From Nissabacter sp. SGAir0207 (GTDB taxonomy: Bacteria; Pseudomonadota; Gammaproteobacteria; Enterobacterales; Enterobacteriaceae), in contig NZ_CP028039.1 of assembly GCF_005491205.1 (NCBI RefSeq), positions 1 to 64,000 on the forward strand: a stretch of 64,000 nt of DNA. Reading direction: 5' to 3'. The position numbers were made by a program, and so were the translations under genes. Below the pieces are notes generated by a model that was not told the origin of the DNA, did no database searches, and worked only from the letters and a program-made list of their open reading frames with translations. Within the stretch, counting starts at the first letter, position 1; each line of letters begins with the position of its first letter. This document shows positions 39,993 to 47,911 of the stretch, one piece after another.

Positions 39993-41576
39993 TTACTTAA
40001 TCAATGCCGGGACGCCCAGCAGGCGACGGGCGGAGCCAGTTGGGCAGCAAGCCCATTCAATTTTCCAGTAGTCGAATTCGGTCTGCGTAACCTTCAGGAC
40101 ATATGGCGCGGTGCCATCGGAATCAGGATCGCGTGGGGCAACCAGCGCATTTGACGCCACAAAACGATCTAGAATTTTGGTCATTTCACGGGTCAGTGAC
40201 TTTTCGGTCACGTTGTCTGGTTGGTGCTTGAGCTTGCGCCCCAGCTGGAAGAAGGCGCGGCTGATCGCGTTCATGATGGAAGACACGTGCTGGAAGCGAA
40301 GGTAGTTCTCTTCCGGGTAGGTGGTCAGCGCATCGTCGATGATCATCTTGCCGGTGGAGCTGACGGCAACCTTGTTGATGCGGGCGTTATACATCGCCTC
40401 CTCATCAGGGGTGCCAGAGCCTTCAATCGGCTTGATGTTGGCGCGGTTGATGACCCCACGCTCTTCGCCAGCTGGGGAATAGTGCCAGCCGCCCACATCG
40501 GAGTTTTTCTTGATGCCCTTGGCCTTGCTCGCATAGGCGGTGCCAGACAGTCCCACGTTAACGCGGCCACTCGTCCACTGGTCTTTATGGGTGAACGGGA
40601 AGTGATAAAGGGCACAGGCGTTGTTATTGGCGGTTTTCAGGCCAGAGTCTTCCGCTGCGGTGAGTGCCTCGGCGTAGGTCAGGTTGCCCTTGAGGTCAAA
40701 GAACCCCTCAATGCGGCGATCGTTCACCAGGTCAGCCAGCAGCTTTTGGGTTGCCAGGCTGTAGCATCCCAGCCCCAGGACGTGGGTGTAGTTCACGTTG
40801 GCGTTGGAAAGTGCGGTTACGGCCTTGCTGTACTGCGCTTCAGAGATGTTGGCCTGGTTGCCGTTGGTGCCACCAGCAAAGGCGATTGCCTCGGTCGCGG
40901 TGAAGGCCACGCCGGCCGCAGCCTGTGCGTCACAGGTTGCCATCAGGTAGCCAGAGCGGGCTTCCAGCGCGGTTTCGATGTAGCACGGGCGCCCCATGGA
41001 GTCTGTGTCTTCAGTACCGAAGGAAATCACCGTGGTTTCCAGGGTGGAAGTGACGCCCAGGCTGTTGGTTTCAGCGAGCTTTAGCTCGAAACGGGTTGAA
41101 CTGTTCGGATCTGCTTTGAAGGTGACGTGACGATTTGTCGATGGGTCACCGTCATTCACGTATAGCGCCAGGAACTGATTACCCGTCAGCTCCACTTCAG
41201 TGCCATACGTCAATGCAGTGGTTGAATGAGAGATGTCACCATCTGCCTTGGAGAAGATGATCACCGGAAACTTGGCGTCATCAGCCACCACGCGCACCGC
41301 GTAACCGTCAGTCTCCTGGACTGCCTCGTACACATGGCGAATCGGCTCAAATTGGGAACCGGACGCCGGGTGGATCGGCTGCCCCAGGACATCTAGGTAG
41401 TTGGATTTGGTGATTTTCAGTGCTGTGAAGGGCTTGCCACGGGCAAACGCCCCGACGCCTGCCCAAAGGGACTGGCCTAGGTTATCGCCCACGGTCACGG
41501 TGCTATCAGCGTTGATCGCTGACACCGCCACGGCTGAGACATTCGTCATAGCCGATGGGATACTGTAGTTAGACAT
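39993..41576 (-). CDS. Contractile tail sheath protein (P1 gp22-like)
   Basis: The 527-residue protein starts MSNYSIPSAMTNVSAVAVSAINADSTVTVGDNLGQSLWAGVGAFARGKPFTALKITKSNYLDVLGQPI, typical of a sheath N-terminus. Its central domain contains a VNDRRIEGFFDLKGNLTYAEALTAAED block. The C-terminal region (MIIDDALTTYPEENYLRFQHVSSIMNAISRAFFQLGRKLKHQPDN, KVTQTEFDYWKIEWACCPTGSARRLLGVPALIK) is the handshake domain found in sheaths. Size matches P1 and T4-group sheaths. It follows the capsid gene in the same operon. Confidence 0.85.
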   Translation of the reverse strand: MSNYSIPSAMTNVSAVAVSAINADSTVTVGDNLGQSLWAGVGAFARGKPFTALKITKSNYLDVLGQPIHPASGSQFEPIRHVYEAVQETDGYAVRVVADDAKFPVIIFSKADGDISHSTTALTYGTEVELTGNQFLALYVNDGDPSTNRHVTFKADPNSSTRFELKLAETNSLGVTSTLETTVISFGTEDTDSMGRPCYIETALEARSGYLMATCDAQAAAGVAFTATEAIAFAGGTNGNQANISEAQYSKAVTALSNANVNYTHVLGLGCYSLATQKLLADLVNDRRIEGFFDLKGNLTYAEALTAAEDSGLKTANNNACALYHFPFTHKDQWTSGRVNVGLSGTAYASKAKGIKKNSDVGGWHYSPAGEERGVINRANIKPIEGSGTPDEEAMYNARINKVAVSSTGKMIIDDALTTYPEENYLRFQHVSSIMNAISRAFFQLGRKLKHQPDNVTEKSLTREMTKILDRFVASNALVAPRDPDSDGTAPYVLKVTQTEFDYWKIEWACCPTGSARRLLGVPALIK

Positions 41577-41635
41577 TCAGCATGTTCCTTAAAAGAGCGC
41601 CCATTGGGCGCTCGGGTTACTTGTGGGGAAGTGGA

Positions 41636-43339
41636 TTAGCTGGAGGCGCTTTCGATGATCTGGCCGGTGCGGAAGTTGATGCCGCCTTTCTTGGCGTTGG
41701 TCAGCGTCAGCAGGGTGAAATACTGCGAACCGTTACGCGGGTGGATGCGGTTGATAGCCGAACCCCACAGAGTGGTGCGGTTGCGCAGGCCTGGCGTGGT
41801 CGGGTGCACGAACGGGATCGCCGGCACGGCGTCGCCGGTGACAAAGCCGGCTTTGCCCGGGTTTTCGTCGCGGCAGTAGCACAGCACGTCATAGGAGCCG
41901 AAGGTCACGCCCTGTTTGGTGAAGGCATTGCAAACACCGGTCGGGACTTCATACACCTTGATGCTGCCGAAGAGGGTGCCCACGAAGTGCACAAACGGCA
42001 CCTGGGTGTAATTCTCAGCTGGGGTGAACATGGACGGCGGCAGCATCTTGAAGAACAGCGCGGCATCGGAGCCGGCAAACATACCGCTTGAGCCGCTGCT
42101 CTGGGTGCGTTCAGCGATATCACGGTAGATCTGCTGCATCTTCGATTTGAAGATCAGGCTCCACACGTCCCAGTTGGTATCCTGCGGGATAGCCAGGTCG
42201 AAGGTGTCAGTCTTCATGGTGCGGCGGATCATGATGCGCAGGCGCAGCATATCCTGCTCATGGGACAGGTAGTCCTTCAGGGTGCGGTATTGCAGGCTGC
42301 CCAGGTCAATGCCGAACTCGCGTTGCGCGTCGTAGGCGGCCATGACGGTGTGCTCTGCTGCCAGGGCATACTGTGATGGGCGCACGGTGTACTTTTTCAT
42401 TTCCTGGTTGATCAGCGGGATCAGCTCAGGCGCGGCCTCGATGTTGATCTCAACTTCTGCTTCCAGCTTGGTGCCGGAGGCCGGTGCCATGGAGAAGGTC
42501 AGGGTGATCTGGCCTTTGGTGTAGTCCAGGGAAGAGGTCAGGGAGACCGCCGTGCCGGAGGCATCAGCGTAGGAGTGCAGCAGGGTGCCTTCACCGTTGT
42601 CTTCCGGGGTCGGCTCATTGCCGATGTACAGCACGGTACGCCCCTTACGGATCGGGATGTCCTTGCCTTCAAAGTCAGAGATTTTGAAGGTGAACACCTT
42701 GGTGGTGCCATCGCCCAGGGCGGAGAGCACGTAGTTGCGGCGCATCTGGGAGTAGGCACCCACAGACTGCATATCCAGCTTGTCACCGATCGCGTAGTCA
42801 CCGAAGGTGGTGCCGGCTACGTTGAAGATCTCGTAGATGTTGGACTCATCGCGCGGAACCGGGATGAAGGTACAGGCGTCGCCAGTCTGTGCGCCCAGCG
42901 CAACCGGCAGGATCATCGCCAGGAAGATAGCCTGGTGCAGGATGCCATCCTGACCGCTCATCATCTCAGCGTTCACGCTTTCCAGCATGGATTGGTTAAT
43001 GGTCTTCTGGCCGCCGGCGTTGCGGCTTTCTGCCATCAGGCAGTTTTCCAGCGTTTGGTGGCACATGGCCAGCAGGTCTTCGCGCGGGGCGGTTTTGTGC
43101 TTCGCTGCATAATCAGCATACGCAGCGCCCCAGGCGGTCACGATCTGGGAAACGGCAGACGGGTTAACACCCTCGAAGATCGGCTCTTGTTTCGCCGCCT
43201 CAAGCATGGCCACACGGCGTTCTTCCGCATTCTGGATAAAGCCGCCTTTGTTGAACTGCGCGTCAGACACGATGCGGGTCACACGACGCGCACGACTGGC
43301 GATGTCAGCAATATGCTGTTGATACTCTTTATTACTCAT
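41636..43339 (-). CDS. Major capsid protein (P1 gp23-like)
   Basis: I start at MSNKEYQQHIADIASRARRV (43339). The longer frame to 43516 crosses the late promoter and a terminator. The 567-residue product has an N-terminal helix likely removed by the head protease. HK97-fold sequence follows, with ILHQAIFLAMILPVALGAQTGDACTFIP, NQEMKKYTVRPSQYALAAEHTVMAAYDAQREFGIDLG and MIRRTMKTDTFDLAIPQDTNWDVWSLIFKSKMQQIY. The C-terminus VHPTTPGLRNRTTLWGSAINRIHPRNGSQYFTLLTLTNA suits a T4-like/P1 capsid. It is first in the operon from the strongest late-type promoter, as expected for the most abundant virion protein. Confidence 0.85.
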   Translation of the reverse strand: MSNKEYQQHIADIASRARRVTRIVSDAQFNKGGFIQNAEERRVAMLEAAKQEPIFEGVNPSAVSQIVTAWGAAYADYAAKHKTAPREDLLAMCHQTLENCLMAESRNAGGQKTINQSMLESVNAEMMSGQDGILHQAIFLAMILPVALGAQTGDACTFIPVPRDESNIYEIFNVAGTTFGDYAIGDKLDMQSVGAYSQMRRNYVLSALGDGTTKVFTFKISDFEGKDIPIRKGRTVLYIGNEPTPEDNGEGTLLHSYADASGTAVSLTSSLDYTKGQITLTFSMAPASGTKLEAEVEINIEAAPELIPLINQEMKKYTVRPSQYALAAEHTVMAAYDAQREFGIDLGSLQYRTLKDYLSHEQDMLRLRIMIRRTMKTDTFDLAIPQDTNWDVWSLIFKSKMQQIYRDIAERTQSSGSSGMFAGSDAALFFKMLPPSMFTPAENYTQVPFVHFVGTLFGSIKVYEVPTGVCNAFTKQGVTFGSYDVLCYCRDENPGKAGFVTGDAVPAIPFVHPTTPGLRNRTTLWGSAINRIHPRNGSQYFTLLTLTNAKKGGINFRTGQIIESASS

Positions 43340-43373
43340 TAAACCGAGCCTCTTGGGTTTGTTAATCGGCTCG

Positions 43374-43394
43374 ATCTTATGGAATGTTACATCT
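43374..43394 (-). promoter_or_regulatory. Late-type promoter of the capsid-sheath operon
   Basis: AGATGTAAC, six bases (ATTCCA), TAAGAT on the minus strand. The transcript would start about 25 bases before the capsid ATG. Confidence 0.7.
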
Positions 43395-43428
43395 CCTTTT
43401 TTTGGGGTTAAGTTTTTTTCTGGGCAAA

Positions 43429-43451
43429 GAAAAAGGCGCTCAAAGCGCCTT
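43429..43451 (-). terminator. Terminator upstream of the capsid promoter
   Basis: On the minus strand AAGGCGCTTTGAGCGCC is followed by T5. It insulates the spanin operon from capsid transcription. Confidence 0.75.
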
Positions 43452-43542
43452 GTCAGGATGATGCGAAGTGTCCTTCGCCTTAGAGGTTTTCCGGTACTTG
43501 ACAGGCGGCCGCTCATCGAGAGCTACAGCCTGAAAATAAGAG

Positions 43543-43563
43543 AAGGCACCGCGTGGGTGCCTT
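43543..43563 (-). terminator. Second hairpin after the spanin operon
   Basis: AAGGCACC and GGTGCCTT form a tight stem. The minus-strand tail is moderately T-rich, giving a tandem terminator with 43429. The 43340-43647 gap has nothing else. Confidence 0.55.
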
Positions 43564-43647
43564 GTGGGGACTTCAATGAAAGAAACAGTTTATTGCATGT
43601 CGGGGACAAACTTCTTTGTCCTCAAATCCATACTTCAAACAGTGGCG

Positions 43648-44016
43648 CTATTCTGAGGCAGTTTTTTTTCTTTGTCCAACACCCCCCACCGTCACACCGT
43701 TCACCCTGTTAACGCTGATGTTGTGGTCATTGATGGTAGCCAGCAAGACGCGCGTTTTCTCCACGTAGGCGGGGTAGTCGCCATAGGTTTTCACCGTGAA
43801 GGCCGGCATTTGGCACATCCAGGCGCTAACCTGTGCCGGCGCGGCCTCAACCTTAACGTTGATACTGGGCGTTGAAGTCGCTGACGGCTTGCTGCTGCAC
43901 CCTGACAACACCGGCAGGCACAGCATGGCCAGCGCAAAGATCTTGTGCCTGGAGCTGCCGGAGCTGCTGTTGTGCGGCCTCACTTTCGGCCTGGTAATGC
44001 TGGGCTTGCTGCTCAT
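43648..44016 (-). CDS. Outer-membrane spanin lipoprotein (Rz1-like)
   Basis: The protein starts with a basic n-region, then a hydrophobic helix and the lipobox LPVLSGCSS. This predicts lipidation at Cys 40 and anchoring in the outer membrane. The first 164 bases overlap the Rz-like gene in another frame, the hallmark of overlapping spanin pairs. The mature part is about 80 residues and Pro/Ser/Thr-rich at first. With Rz it would bridge the periplasm and fuse the two membranes in the last step of lysis. Confidence 0.75.
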   Translation of the reverse strand: MSSKPSITRPKVRPHNSSSGSSRHKIFALAMLCLPVLSGCSSKPSATSTPSINVKVEAAPAQVSAWMCQMPAFTVKTYGDYPAYVEKTRVLLATINDHNISVNRVNGVTVGGVGQRKKTASE

Positions 44017-44320
44017 TTTCCTGGTTCTCCTGGTTTAATGCCTCGGTGCGCTGCGCATAGGCGTCACGCTGGGCGTCTGAAATGGCTTTGCTGGTGGCCA
44101 GCTGCTCTTTTTCGTTGGTCAGGGTGGTGATGCTGGTGCGCTGGTTGGCCAGCTGCTCGGCCTGCACCTGATTGACGTCCTTCAGGTCAGACACCCACAG
44201 CCAGCCCGCCACCAGCCCGGCCGCGATCGTCATGCCCATGCAAATCTCCACCTTGGCGCGGGTGGATAGGCCTGAAAGCAGGCTCCAGCTGGTTGAGAGG
44301 GCGGTAAACATGCTCATCAT
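43853..44320 (-). CDS. Inner-membrane spanin (Rz-like)
   Basis: This 155-residue protein has one transmembrane helix near the N-terminus (ICMGMTIAAGLVAGWLWVSDL). A long periplasmic coiled coil follows (VQAEQLANQRTSITTLTNEKEQLATSKAISDAQRDAYAQRTEALNQENQENEQQAQHYQAESEAAQQQLRQLQAQ). A Cys lies near the end (DLCAGHAV). It overlaps the Rz1-like lipoprotein gene out of frame and the upstream gene by 4 bases. It is separated by many genes from the endolysin and holin but shares the late promoter type. Confidence 0.8.
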   Translation of the reverse strand: MMSMFTALSTSWSLLSGLSTRAKVEICMGMTIAAGLVAGWLWVSDLKDVNQVQAEQLANQRTSITTLTNEKEQLATSKAISDAQRDAYAQRTEALNQENQENEQQAQHYQAESEAAQQQLRQLQAQDLCAGHAVPAGVVRVQQQAVSDFNAQYQR

Positions 44321-45066
44321 GCACTTTCCTTGAGTAATGCCAGCACACTGGCAGGGGTGATCGCGCTAACGGCCTTTGCCACCGCCGCGCTGTTAATCGA
44401 GGCACCAATCAACGCCACAGAGATGGCATTGCTATATGCCTGCTGGGATGTAGTGATGCTGCTGCTTGCCGCGTCGTACTGGGTGGCCAACGTCTTTTGT
44501 GCGGCGGTAGCAGTGGCCATCTTCGCGGTGAAGCCCGTTACGGCAGTTTGGAGCGCAGCTACCTGGCTGGTAGAGAGCGCCGCCGGCACGGTAGCAGTGC
44601 CGCTGGCCAGCGTGGCATTGATGCTATCCATGGCGGACGATAGCGCGCTGATATCCAGGGCGGTGAGGGCGGCCACCAGCGCGCCGGGCGTGGCGGCATC
44701 ACCGATCGCCGTGGAGATGGCCAGCTCACTGGCTTTTAGCCCGCTGGCGCGGCAGTGCACGTCCCAGCCCGTGGTGAGCTGGATAAGGGTCGAGGGGTCA
44801 CTGTAGTTAGCCAATAGTGTTGCGTGGCTGGTGGCCTGGGTGGCCGTGCCCGCCAGCACCTTCGCCCAGCTGCTGATCTGCGCTACGTTGGCGTTGATGC
44901 TACTTGGGTAGGTCACGGTAGACAGCACCAGCCCAGAGAGCGTGGCACTGGCCTTAGTGGCCAATTTGGCCGCCTGAGTGGATTGGGTGGCGCTGGCGGC
45001 CGTGGCCAGCCCGCCGGCGGTTTTGAGCGCCTGGTAGGCGGCAATTTGGGCAGGGGTAGAAAGCAT
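44317..45066 (-). CDS. Ala/Ser/Thr-rich late protein, unknown
   Basis: The 249-residue protein is low-complexity and helix-prone: QIAAYQALKTAGGLATAASATQSTQAAKLATKASATLSGL, with a recurrent SAL/TAL pattern. No membrane segment or signal is evident. It lies between the PAAR tip gene and the spanins in one operon. A tail- or tip-associated structural role is likely from context. No family is recognised. Confidence 0.5.
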   Translation of the reverse strand: MLSTPAQIAAYQALKTAGGLATAASATQSTQAAKLATKASATLSGLVLSTVTYPSSINANVAQISSWAKVLAGTATQATSHATLLANYSDPSTLIQLTTGWDVHCRASGLKASELAISTAIGDAATPGALVAALTALDISALSSAMDSINATLASGTATVPAALSTSQVAALQTAVTGFTAKMATATAAQKTLATQYDAASSSITTSQQAYSNAISVALIGASINSAAVAKAVSAITPASVLALLKESA

Positions 45067-45069
45067 AGG

Positions 45070-45354
45070 TTAACTCACTGACAGGAGCGGCTCGCCGCTG
45101 GTTACGGTGGAACCACAGGAAACCGGATCGCCCTCGCAGACCACGGCCTTGCCGCCTACGGTAAACCAAGGGCGGGTAGACATGGCATTACCGGGGTGTG
45201 ATGACGTTCCGTCTGTATGGGAGGGATAGGCGTTACCATCCACCAGCACTGCAACGCCATTGACCGTGAAGAAATCCACGGCCTCGGCCGGCGGCCGGGA
45301 GGCAAACCCATCATGCCCAGAACACACGGAATTTTTTGTCGCTATGCCAGGCAT
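45070..45354 (-). CDS. PAAR-motif spike-tip protein
   Basis: The 94-residue protein starts MPGIATKNSVCSGHDGFASRPP and has PAAR-type repeats: VNGVAVLVDGNAYPSHTDGTSSHPG, then FTVGGKAVVCEGDPVSCGSTVTSG. Conserved His and Cys residues would bind the metal at the tip. PAAR proteins cap the central spike of contractile tails and pierce the outer membrane. The spike itself is encoded in another operon (54391). It overlaps the preceding gene by 13 bases. Confidence 0.8.
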   Translation of the reverse strand: MPGIATKNSVCSGHDGFASRPPAEAVDFFTVNGVAVLVDGNAYPSHTDGTSSHPGNAMSTRPWFTVGGKAVVCEGDPVSCGSTVTSGEPLLSVS

Positions 45355-46157
45355 TCGGCCGGCTCCAGCTCATGGGGCACCATATGCAGGCACTCATAGA
45401 TTTCTGGCGTATCAGCGTAGCGCTCGCGCTGCTCGGCAAGGCAGGAGGTGGAGATGAGGGAGTTTCCTTTTTGGGATAACTGGATAGCTTTCACCTGGGG
45501 CTGCTGGCCAAGCCAGACCAGGGCGCTTGAGACCTTATAGCCCGCCACCACCAGCCGGCACTCTGGGGAGACAAGGTTATAGACCAGGCGGATAAAGTCC
45601 GGGTGATATTGGTGAGCGTCATCGATAATCACCGTGTTTACGCCTGGCAGCACCGATTCAAGGTACTCGCGCGTGGCGTCCACCATCGGATCCCAGCACA
45701 GCCCCCACGTCAGCTTTTCATCCGTCGCCAGCACGTACTCTGTCCGCACAGAAAATAGGGCGTCCGCCAGGGCTAAGCCCGCGCCGGCATACCCATAGCG
45801 CAACATCTTGCGACACTTCAGCATGATGTCTTGGGTAGGGGAGATGACCATTACCACCTGATCACGATTCATCACCAGGTCATGCAGTGCCACCATGGCA
45901 CATGCTGTGGTCGCGCCTGTTTCTGGGGCGTGGAAGGCCAGAACATGGCGCTGGCTCTCCATGGCTGCCAATAAGCGCTGTTGCTGCCGGGTCATGCTCA
46001 ATTCGGGGAGCACGTGGTTCGCAAAGTAGCGCAATGAGCGCTCTTCTGGCGTGAACTCGTCCAGCATGGCATAGCCCATATTGCGGACGCGGTTGCTTAC
46101 CAGCTCGTTATGGTCAGGAAAAGTAATGCTCTCGAGAGTGGTTTTGAAGGAACCCAT
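45342..46157 (-). CDS. Degenerate terminase-like ATPase-fold protein
   Basis: The 271-residue protein resembles the N-terminal ATPase half of a large terminase. RQQQRLLAAMESQRHVLAFHAPETGATTACAMVALHDLV sits where Walker A is expected, but the P-loop is GATTA rather than GKT. VVMVISPTQDIMLKCRKML, NTVIIDDAHQYH (Walker B-like) and RLVVAGYKVSSAL (coupling motif position) follow. There is no nuclease domain. It probably cannot hydrolyse ATP in the usual way. A similar degraded protein lies at 49091-49894. The role may be regulatory or structural in packaging. The resemblance is by eye. Confidence 0.5.
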   Translation of the reverse strand: MGSFKTTLESITFPDHNELVSNRVRNMGYAMLDEFTPEERSLRYFANHVLPELSMTRQQQRLLAAMESQRHVLAFHAPETGATTACAMVALHDLVMNRDQVVMVISPTQDIMLKCRKMLRYGYAGAGLALADALFSVRTEYVLATDEKLTWGLCWDPMVDATREYLESVLPGVNTVIIDDAHQYHPDFIRLVYNLVSPECRLVVAGYKVSSALVWLGQQPQVKAIQLSQKGNSLISTSCLAEQRERYADTPEIYECLHMVPHELEPAECLA

Positions 46158-46185
46158 AGACAGGCCTCATGATTAAAGGACTGCC

Positions 46186-46206
46186 AGCCTATGGAAAGTT
46201 GCATCT
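46186..46206 (-). promoter_or_regulatory. Late-type promoter of the spanin/PAAR operon
   Basis: AGATGCAAC, six bases (TTTCCA), TAGGCT on the minus strand. Confidence 0.6.
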
Positions 46207-46333
46207 GCTTGTTAAACGTAATTGTTAAAATGAAAGCACAAAAAATGCGAATTAAGAATTTATTAATTGCTTACGGGATGCAACAAGCCAGAAAGGATCA
46301 TAGACTCAGCCCTAAGAACGGGAGGTATAAATT

Positions 46334-46660
46334 ATGCGCAATTATATGTCTGCACTGACCGCTGAAGAGATCAGCCGCATCGCTGATCAAGCCGTAGCAG
46401 ATGTTGCGAGTCAGAAACTTACGACGACGAAAAGTGCCGCTCCAGCAGCCTACGGAACCGCTCACCGCGACCGTACTGCAATGGCTCATAATGTTAATGT
46501 ACGTTATAGTATCTCTGATAAAAATGTGCACCTCAGCAAGGGTAACGATGGTATTACAGTTATCTATAGCAATGATTTACATGGGGTCTCGAGTAAATTA
46601 TCAATGGCAACTGGTAGAGATCTTTTCCGCACCGCATTCAATTTAGCTCGTAAGGGTTAA
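46334..46660 (+). CDS. Hypothetical protein, 108 aa
   Basis: It has a strong ribosome site (GGGAGG) eight bases before the ATG. The sequence MRNYMSALTAEEISRIADQAVADVASQKLTTTKS is helical. It continues with NVNVRYSISDKNVHLSKGNDGITVIYSNDLHGVSSKLSMATGRDLFRTAFNLARKG, a compact beta-alpha region. No family is recognised. It is the first gene of a lower-GC accessory block inserted between late operons and is followed by a terminator. Confidence 0.6.
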   Translation: MRNYMSALTAEEISRIADQAVADVASQKLTTTKSAAPAAYGTAHRDRTAMAHNVNVRYSISDKNVHLSKGNDGITVIYSNDLHGVSSKLSMATGRDLFRTAFNLARKG

Positions 46661-46673
46661 AAATACTTAATCA

Positions 46674-46699
46674 ATGCCCCTCTGATGGGGCATTTTATT
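46674..46699 (+). terminator. Terminator
   Basis: TGCCCC, TCTGA, TGGGGCA then a T-rich run. Confidence 0.7.
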
Positions 46700-46712
46700 T
46701 TGCCGGTGAGAC

Positions 46713-47381
46713 ATGAACCAGCCTAAAAAATGGGTTTTTACAGAGCTTGTCCAAGACGCTGATAATCCAGAACAATTAATAGCTTATGCGATATATAAAG
46801 CGGATAAAGACGAACTGGCTAAGAAGTGCCGTCAAAGAAATAAAAGTGAAGATGATATTGGTATCGAGTTAGAACGGTTTCATGATAATCTCGCGGATTC
46901 AGACCGGCGGCTAGCTGAATATAAACGCCGTGCAAATCAAGTAGTAGAAGGTTTGGTCAGGGGGGTGGACAGCAGGGTAAGAGCAGAACTTGAAGCGCGT
47001 GAAAATGCTCATATAAGACACTTGGAACAACAACTTATTTCAGTTCAGAATGAATTAACGAGAGCTGAAGAGACAGCCCTAAAAAAATGGACAGAACAGG
47101 CCCATAACTATAGCGCGCATCTTAATAAACCGCCAACTTGGAAAGCTGTAGCTAAATGGATCGGTCTGTGGCTAATTTCTGGAATACCTGGTTTGTTCGC
47201 AACGGTAATCACGACTATCATATTGGTTGGGCTTGTTTCCTTATTTACTACTAATGCACTTCAGTCAACTAAAGAAGCTCTAAAAGCTAGTCTGGATGTA
47301 CTGATGGTAGATCATGGGGGAGTGCCGACAGGAAATATCAATGATTCTGACTCAGTATTAAATGAAAAAAAGAATCAATAA
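46713..47381 (+). CDS. Membrane protein with coiled coil, unknown
   Basis: The 222-residue protein starts MNQPKKWVFTELVQDADNPEQLIAYAIYK. It has a long charged helical region (about 40-130, with RRANQVVEGLVRGVDSRVRAELEARENAHIRHLEQQL) and a hydrophobic hairpin (WIGLWLISGIPGLFATVITTIILVGLVSLF) near 148-178. A cytosolic sensor-like coiled coil tied to the inner membrane is a common form for superinfection-exclusion or defence proteins, but I recognise no family. It lies in the low-GC block between late operons. Confidence 0.55.
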   Translation: MNQPKKWVFTELVQDADNPEQLIAYAIYKADKDELAKKCRQRNKSEDDIGIELERFHDNLADSDRRLAEYKRRANQVVEGLVRGVDSRVRAELEARENAHIRHLEQQLISVQNELTRAEETALKKWTEQAHNYSAHLNKPPTWKAVAKWIGLWLISGIPGLFATVITTIILVGLVSLFTTNALQSTKEALKASLDVLMVDHGGVPTGNINDSDSVLNEKKNQ

Positions 47382-47397
47382 ATTCCAAACTATAAAG

Positions 47398-47417
47398 CCT
47401 CAAGTCGAGGGTTTTTT
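47398..47417 (+). terminator. Terminator after the membrane protein gene
   Basis: CCTCAAGTCGAGG followed by seven T. Confidence 0.6.
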
Positions 47418-47486
47418 TATACTTTCGGGGAATGACCTATCTTGACGTGTTGTTAATGCATAAAAAACTTACTAAGGTGAAATGCG

Positions 47487-47813
47487 ATGACCGATCATTT
47501 AAAAGCCATATATGAAATGACCCGGCGCTACAATAAATTAGGGGTAGTTTCTAATGAAGTTTTTGGTAGCATTGAGATAAGCATGAAGGCTCGTGAGCTT
47601 AAAGAAAAAATGCCTAATCTCCGTCCTATGGACGAAGAGCAAATCAAGGCCGTTCGAAACCGCTACGGTATGTCTTAGTCTGCACTGGCTATTACAATCG
47701 GTATAACCGTTGAAAACGTATCAAAATGGGAACGCAATGAAGGCAAGCCTGGTGGTGCCGCATTACGCATCCTTAACACGTTGGAGGCCAAAGGTTCCAG
47801 CGTTTTTGTATAG
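47487..47813 (+). pseudogene. NadS/HigA-like antitoxin with an in-frame amber codon
   Basis: The frame MTDHLKAIYEMTRRYNKLGVVSNEVFGSI…DEEQIKAVRNRYGMS stops at TAG (47676-47678). The same frame continues SALAITIGITVENVSKWERNEGKPGGAALRILNTLEAKG to 47813. Reading the TAG as CAG gives RYGMSQSALAITIG, an intact helix-turn-helix of the NadS/YiaG antitoxin type. The nonsense change removes the DNA-binding domain unless an amber suppressor is present. No RelE-like toxin lies upstream. AAGGTG precedes the start. Confidence 0.75.
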
Positions 47814-47911
47814 ACAATTTAAGAGCGCGACAAATCAAAAAAATAAATCAGCACTTCGCCTATAAATAATTTATGTTATTTATGAGAGAGCTTGAGATAA
47901 AGAATTTGAGC

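Noticed and set aside
43340..43516. The N-terminal extension of the capsid gene to 43516
   Set aside because: It crosses the promoter and terminator and is basic, random-looking sequence.
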